The position numbers were made by a program, and so were the translations under genes. Of a stretch of DNA of 7,812 nucleotides, positions 5,899 through 7,812 are shown one piece after another (the first letter of the stretch is position 1; every line of letters begins with the position of its first letter). The DNA comes from Pseudomonadota bacterium (GTDB taxonomy: Bacteria; Desulfobacterota; Desulfobacteria; Desulfobacterales; RPRI01): positions 1-7,812 of the forward strand of contig JAHJQU010000250.1 of NCBI GenBank assembly GCA_018819005.1. Reading direction: 5' to 3'. Below the pieces are notes generated by a model. That model did not search any database, was not told where the DNA came from, and saw only the letters and a list, made by a program, of their open reading frames with translations.

Positions 5899-6911
5899 TA
5901 TTCCTCCGGGTACTGTTTAAGCAACGCTTTTATCCTTTGCCAGCCTTCATCAGGAATGTTCGCTCCTACTACCTGGCAAACCTCATAGCCACACGCAGAA
6001 CCAAGCTCGCCGCATTTTTCAAGGGGATAGCCATTTACTAACCCGAATAAAAATCCGGCCGCCCACAGATCTCCAGCGCCTGTAGTATCAACAGCAAAGC
6101 CGCTTCCTTTAGGTTCAACCCTGACCCTTTTTCCCTTTCTGCAAATATAACTTCCACGTTCTCCAAGCTTTAATACCGCTATCTCAGCCCTTTCTGAAAG
6201 AGCATCCAGAGCCAGCAATTCATCTGATTGACCTGTAAAGGCAAAGGCTTCGTCTTCATTTGCTATTAATATATCAACATAATCATCAACTATCTTTTCG
6301 AGAAAATCTTTTGATTCTTCAACGACTGTAAAACTGGCAAGATCAAGAGAGATAAGAGCGCCGGCAGCTTTTGCTGTGTTCAAGGCTGTAAGTATTAAAT
6401 CCCTGTTGAATAAAAGATAACCCTCGATATGTACAACTGCAGCGCCTTTGAAACAATCATACGTAATCTCTTCGGGTCTTGTTTCAGACGATGCGCCAAG
6501 ACAGGTAAACATTGAGCGCTGCGCGTCAGGAGTTATTATTGAGAGGACTCTTCCGGTGGGAGAAGAAGATGTAAATAACAATGGTTCAACATTATTTTCT
6601 CTTAAAGCATTTTCAAAAAATTTTCCTAATTCATCTTTCCCCAGTTTTCCGACAAAACGTGCAGCACCACCAAGTTTACCTATTCCAACCATAGTGTTAC
6701 ATGCAGAACCACCCGGAACAATTCTGGTATTTATTGTTGCCATGGATAACGTGTTTTCAATAACATTGTCTGCAACAAGCGTCATGCCGCCTTTTCTGGC
6801 ACCCAATTTATTTAAGAATTCGTCGTTTTCAAGGGCCAGTATATCAACCAAGGCCGAACCAATACCAACTATCAGTTTTTTATCATAATTTCTATTTGAA
6901 CTACCGGCCAT
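5898..6911 (-). CDS. PfkB (ribokinase)-family carbohydrate/nucleoside kinase, adenosine kinase-like
   Basis: This 337-residue cytoplasmic enzyme uses ATP to phosphorylate a sugar or nucleoside hydroxyl. The N-terminal substrate part starts LIVGIGSALVDIL with the conserved Asp23. PfkB signature 1 is at 67-99 (GGSACNTMVGIGKLGGAARF, then GKLGKDELG). Signature 2, DTTGAGDLWAAGF (275-287), carries the catalytic base Asp281 and the anion hole. NEDEAFAFTG at 218-227 is the usual segment of the family. Length and motifs are complete. The overall pattern resembles bacterial proteins labelled adenosine kinase, but substrate cannot be fixed by eye, and ribokinase- or fructokinase-type activity is possible. 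The start at 6911 has AGGAAAAG upstream; an out-of-frame ATG lies 4 bases before it. It lies between the hydrolase gene (85-base gap, same strand) and the overlapping TPR gene. Confidence 0.9.
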   Translation of the reverse strand: MAGSSNRNYDKKLIVGIGSALVDILALENDEFLNKLGARKGGMTLVADNVIENTLSMATINTRIVPGGSACNTMVGIGKLGGAARFVGKLGKDELGKFFENALRENNVEPLLFTSSSPTGRVLSIITPDAQRSMFTCLGASSETRPEEITYDCFKGAAVVHIEGYLLFNRDLILTALNTAKAAGALISLDLASFTVVEESKDFLEKIVDDYVDILIANEDEAFAFTGQSDELLALDALSERAEIAVLKLGERGSYICRKGKRVRVEPKGSGFAVDTTGAGDLWAAGFLFGLVNGYPLEKCGELGSACGYEVCQVVGANIPDEGWQRIKALLKQYPEE

Positions 6912-6996
6912 TCATCTTTTCCTGTGACATACAATCAATATCTGGGCCAAATATCAAGAAACAGCCCGAAATGGTTTTTTTGAAGAAACAAGGGAT

Positions 6997-7623
6997 TTAT
7001 CTCTCAAGAATAGACACTTCACAGAATCCTTCAAGAGCTTTTTTAAATTTTACAGCATCGTTTACTGATCCCACTATTGAACCATAGTGCATCGGTATGG
7101 CTGCTTTCGGTTTGATTCGTTTTACTGCTTCAACAGCTTCATCTGAAGTCATTACATAGGTTCCGGAAACAGGCAGAAGCGCTATATCAACAGGGAAAGA
7201 GCCCATTTCAGATATCAAATCAGTATCACCCGCGTGGTATATTTTTTCGTTTTCTATTGTAATAACAAAACCCAGCCAGTTATTTGTTTTTGGATGAAAG
7301 GCCTTATTGGTGTTATATGCAGGGACAACTTCAATTTCAATTCCGGAAACAGACAAATTATCACCGGGTTTAACTACACGCACATCTCCGGAAAGGCTTT
7401 TGGCAGACTCTTTCTCCGTAAAAAAGATGGTCGATGGAGTTCTTATTTTATTAATATCCGGGACTGAACAGTGATCATAATGGGAATGAGTTATAAGAAT
7501 TATATCCGCTTTGTCATAATCAACTATTTCATAAGGGTCTATGCAAATAACCTTTTGATTTGCCTTTATTAAAAAACCAGCATGCCCCAGCCATTTGATA
7601 TTATTAAGAATTTTCCATTCCAT
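6997..7623 (-). CDS. Metallo-beta-lactamase-fold hydrolase (UPF0173/UlaG-like)
   Basis: The protein has 208 residues. Metal-binding motifs of the fold are present: THSHYDH (45-51, the HxHxDH motif), YHAGDTD (129-135, with the bridging Asp) and PMHYG (177-181, the last His). The N-terminus, IKWLGHAGFLIKANQKVICIDPY, is typical of the small UlaG/YtkL-like L-ascorbate-6-phosphate lactonase-related group. It probably acts as a cytoplasmic metal-dependent hydrolase; no signal peptide is seen and the substrate is unknown. The family's usual length is about 210-240 residues, so it appears complete. GGAGGGA (7635-7629) lies 6 bases before the ATG. It is the first visible gene of a probable three-gene minus-strand operon with the PfkB kinase and the TPR protein; no terminator is apparent in the 85 bases to the kinase. 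Confidence 0.88.
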   Translation of the reverse strand: MEWKILNNIKWLGHAGFLIKANQKVICIDPYEIVDYDKADIILITHSHYDHCSVPDINKIRTPSTIFFTEKESAKSLSGDVRVVKPGDNLSVSGIEIEVVPAYNTNKAFHPKTNNWLGFVITIENEKIYHAGDTDLISEMGSFPVDIALLPVSGTYVMTSDEAVEAVKRIKPKAAIPMHYGSIVGSVNDAVKFKKALEGFCEVSILER

Positions 7624-7641
7624 CTTTATCCCTCCGTACTG

Positions 7642-7659
7642 TCAATTAACTATAATTGA
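7642..7659. promoter_or_regulatory. Small dyad upstream of the hydrolase gene
   Basis: TCAATTA (7642-7648) and TAATTGA (7653-7659) form a perfect 7-bp dyad around ACTA, ending 7 bases upstream of the hydrolase Shine-Dalgarno. On the minus strand it includes TATAGT, a fair -10 hexamer, but no good -35 lies 17 bases before it. It could be an operator over a weak promoter or just AT-rich sequence. Confidence 0.25.
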
Positions 7660-7692
7660 TAGAGAGACCTTTGCATAATATCTGATCTATTG

Positions 7693-7812
7693 TCATATCG
7701 GGATATTGGTGCGCATGCAATCCGTATTAATCTGAACAAACCCTTCGTAACCGGTCCGCTGAGGCGGACATCCATTAAATCTGTGCAGCCCCAGAGGATT
7801 TATTCCCACGAA
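7693..7812 (-). other. Right-edge sequence: GC-rich hairpin and a short open frame
   Basis: GTCCGC (7754-7759) and GCGGAC (7764-7769) form a perfect GC-rich 6-bp hairpin with a TGAG loop, unlike the AT-rich sequence around it. The minus strand is open from the edge (7812) to a TGA at 7695-7693, 39 codons reading FVGINPLGLH near the edge and MRTNIPI at its end. It may be the 3' tail of a gene beyond the window or part of a dispersed intergenic repeat. An open run this short can arise by chance. Confidence 0.2.

Noticed and set aside
6448..6888. Plus-strand open frame of 146 codons opposite the PfkB kinase
   Set aside because: The kinase motifs on the minus strand are complete and the plus-strand translation shows no family features.
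7695..7706. ATATC-GG-GATAT dyad upstream of the hydrolase operon
   Set aside because: Only 5-bp arms, AT-rich and without a second copy; no basis for calling an operator.
1..7812. CRISPR arrays, tRNA/rRNA genes, insertion sequences, phage genes
   Set aside because: No spaced direct repeats, cloverleaf or rRNA-like sequence, transposase or phage motif was seen on either strand.

Overview
This window looks like a chromosomal segment of a moderately AT-rich, Gram-negative, sigma-54-using bacterium. Gene style (AcnA-type aconitase, membrane histidine kinase with an NtrC-family regulator, PfkB kinase and YfgM-like TPR protein) suggests Desulfobacterota, perhaps Desulfobacterales. That placement is an inference from style, not from a marker gene.

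Layout. Bases 1-1701 (+) are the 3' two thirds of acnA, aconitate hydratase, whose 5' end lies outside the window. A 319-base gap holds a probable acnA terminator and a sigma-70-like promoter. Then comes a two-gene operon (+): a membrane sensor histidine kinase (2021-3439) and, 2 bases later, an NtrC-family sigma-54 activator (3442-4824). A 393-base region without a conventional gene follows (4825-5217). Beyond it, three genes lie on the minus strand, transcribed toward the regulator: a metallo-beta-lactamase-fold hydrolase (7623-6997), a PfkB-family kinase (6911-5898) and a one-TM TPR protein (5898-5218). The last two overlap by one base (TAATG). The right edge (7624-7812) holds small dyads and a GC-rich hairpin.

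The most interesting part is 4825-5217. It carries a near-perfect -24/-12 sigma-54 promoter (5107-5123, GG-N10-GC) pointing right. About 33 bases past the predicted start is a strong intrinsic terminator (hairpin 5167-5197 plus nine T). Together they define a predicted RNA of about 74 nt with no ORF. Upstream lie two copies of a 16-bp palindrome, GTTCAA-N4-TTGAAC (15/16 identical), at about -235 and -167. This is a plausible enhancer position for the adjacent regulator, and a perfect IHF consensus sits between them. The layout resembles CbrAB-CrcZ in Pseudomonas and LuxO-Qrr in Vibrio, where an NtrC-family regulator drives a neighbouring sigma-54 small RNA.

The predicted RNA has a pyrimidine-rich stretch (5151-5166) that is the antisense of a whole translation start region (Shine-Dalgarno plus AUG). 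It can pair with the initiation regions of all three minus-strand neighbours. Two simpler readings remain open: the palindromes may just be terminators of the converging operons, and the anti-Shine-Dalgarno stretch may be the real ribosome binding site of a 20-codon minus-strand ORF. No experiment or database search supports any of these readings yet.
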